A DNA stretch of 7,762 nucleotides from Thermoleophilia bacterium (GTDB taxonomy: Bacteria > Actinomycetota > Thermoleophilia > Gaiellales > Gaiellaceae). The position numbers and the translations under genes are program-made. Under the pieces are notes generated by a model, which saw nothing but the letters and a program-made list of their open reading frames with translations, ran no database searches and was not told the origin of the DNA. The stretch covers positions 1 through 7,762 of the forward strand of contig JACVSB010000073.1 in assembly GCA_014534155.1 (NCBI GenBank), read 5' to 3'. Positions 7,568 to 7,762 of the stretch are shown piece after piece; position 1 is the stretch's first letter; each line of letters begins with the position of its first letter.

Positions 7568-7597
7568 CGGATCCGGCTGCGGTCAACTACGGATCCG
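7568..7597. promoter_or_regulatory. Pair of CGGATCCG palindromes in the divergent intergenic region, possible operator
   Basis: The perfect 8-bp palindrome CGGATCCG occurs at 7568-7575 and again at 7590-7597, 22 bp apart, about two helical turns. Relative to the proposed start at 7614, the second copy falls between the -35 and -10 positions and the first just upstream of -35. That geometry suits a dimeric regulator binding cooperatively on one DNA face. The region 7503-7613 is otherwise without a gene. Function is inferred from spacing and location only. Confidence 0.35.
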
Positions 7598-7601
7598 ATT
7601 G

Positions 7602-7607
7602 GATAAT
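7602..7607 (+). promoter_or_regulatory. Putative -10 box (GATAAT) for the GAF-domain gene
   Basis: GATAAT matches the sigma-70-type consensus TATAAT in five of six positions and stands out in very GC-rich DNA. Its last base is 7 nt before the G of the GTG at 7614, the normal distance from -10 to transcription start, so the message would start at the initiation codon. The best -35 candidate at 16-17 bp spacing (around 7579-7585, CGGTCA) is weak. Confidence 0.45.
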
Positions 7608-7613
7608 GCGCTC

Positions 7614-7762
7614 GTGGCGAAGAGCCCGCCCGGTGGCAGACCGACGGACGCGGCCGAGCACGAGCGCCTGCGCGTGCTGGTCGAAGCCGGTATCGCGCTC
7701 AACTCGGAGCTGACGCTCGACGCGCTCCTCCAGCGCCTCGTCCAGACGGCGGCCGACCTGAC
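7614..7762 (+). CDS. GAF-domain protein N-terminus, probably sensor histidine kinase, cut by window edge
   Basis: Only 49 codons are present. After a short polar leader, the translation HERLRVLVEAGIALNSELTL (residues 16-35) followed by DALLQRLVQTAADLT matches the opening helix of GAF domains found at the N-terminus of actinobacterial DevS/NarL-type sensor histidine kinases, where the usual wording is 'LLEAG.AL..EL.L..LL..IV..A..LT'. A GAF-containing phosphatase or transcription regulator is also possible, because the output domain lies outside the window. The start chosen is GTG 7614; a TTG at 7599 is also in frame. No Shine-Dalgarno precedes the GTG, but a GATAAT box 6 bp upstream suggests a leaderless transcript. 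It diverges from the oxidoreductase and may regulate it (inference from position only). Confidence 0.75.
   Translation, partial: MAKSPPGGRPTDAAEHERLRVLVEAGIALNSELTLDALLQRLVQTAADL

Noticed and set aside
7581..7586. TTGACC on the minus strand as a -35 box for the oxidoreductase operon
   Set aside because: No acceptable -10 hexamer at 16-19 bp; the match may be chance, and the same bases form a possible TTG start codon.
7183..7713. Plus-strand open frame spanning the divergent region, and ATG at 7606 in that frame
   Set aside because: The product is Arg/Ser-rich and stops at 7713; the neighbouring frame from GTG 7614 gives a GAF-like helix and stays open to the window end.

Overview
The window is very GC-rich, with a strong G/C bias at third codon positions. 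It reads as chromosome from a high-GC, single-membrane actinobacterium-like organism; the class Thermoleophilia or a relative is my guess from protein resemblance. That placement is inference. No rRNA, tRNA, mobile element, integrase, CRISPR array or phage gene is visible.

Layout: almost the whole window (1 to about 7502) is one tightly packed run of seven genes on the minus strand. In transcription order, right to left, they are: (1) an FAD/NAD(P)-dependent oxidoreductase of the sulfide:quinone reductase-like fold; (2) a small protein of about 107 residues, possibly a dimeric alpha+beta barrel; (3) a MacB/LolD-type ABC ATPase; (4) a small protein of 105 residues resembling antibiotic-biosynthesis-monooxygenase (ABM) domains; (5) a 997-residue FtsX/MacB-type permease with two FtsX modules; (6) a GT4 glycosyltransferase of the trehalose synthase TreT type; (7) the first 117 codons of a phosphoketolase, which runs off the left edge. 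At the right edge a divergent plus-strand gene begins, the N-terminus of a GAF-domain protein, most likely a sensor histidine kinase.

The minus-strand genes are joined by very short gaps or overlaps: TGATG between genes 4 and 5, and GTGA at both the 5/6 and 6/7 junctions. Genes 3 and 4 overlap by 101 bp. Such junctions point to one polycistronic message with translational coupling. Functionally there are two blocks. One is an ABC exporter or lipoprotein-release-type machine with two small accessory proteins. The other is a carbohydrate block (TreT plus phosphoketolase) linking trehalose/NDP-glucose to acetyl-phosphate production. The oxidoreductase heads the run. Why the blocks are fused is not evident from the sequence.

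The only real intergenic space is the 111-bp divergent region 7503-7613. It holds a GATAAT -10-like box placed so that transcription would begin at the GTG start of the GAF gene (a leaderless message), and two copies of the 8-bp palindrome CGGATCCG 22 bp apart. I found no convincing evidence of a wholly new system. The best points for follow-up are the two small proteins flanking the ABC ATPase, the long ATPase/ABM overlap, the oxidoreductase lacking the sulfide:quinone reductase cysteines, and the divergent control region.
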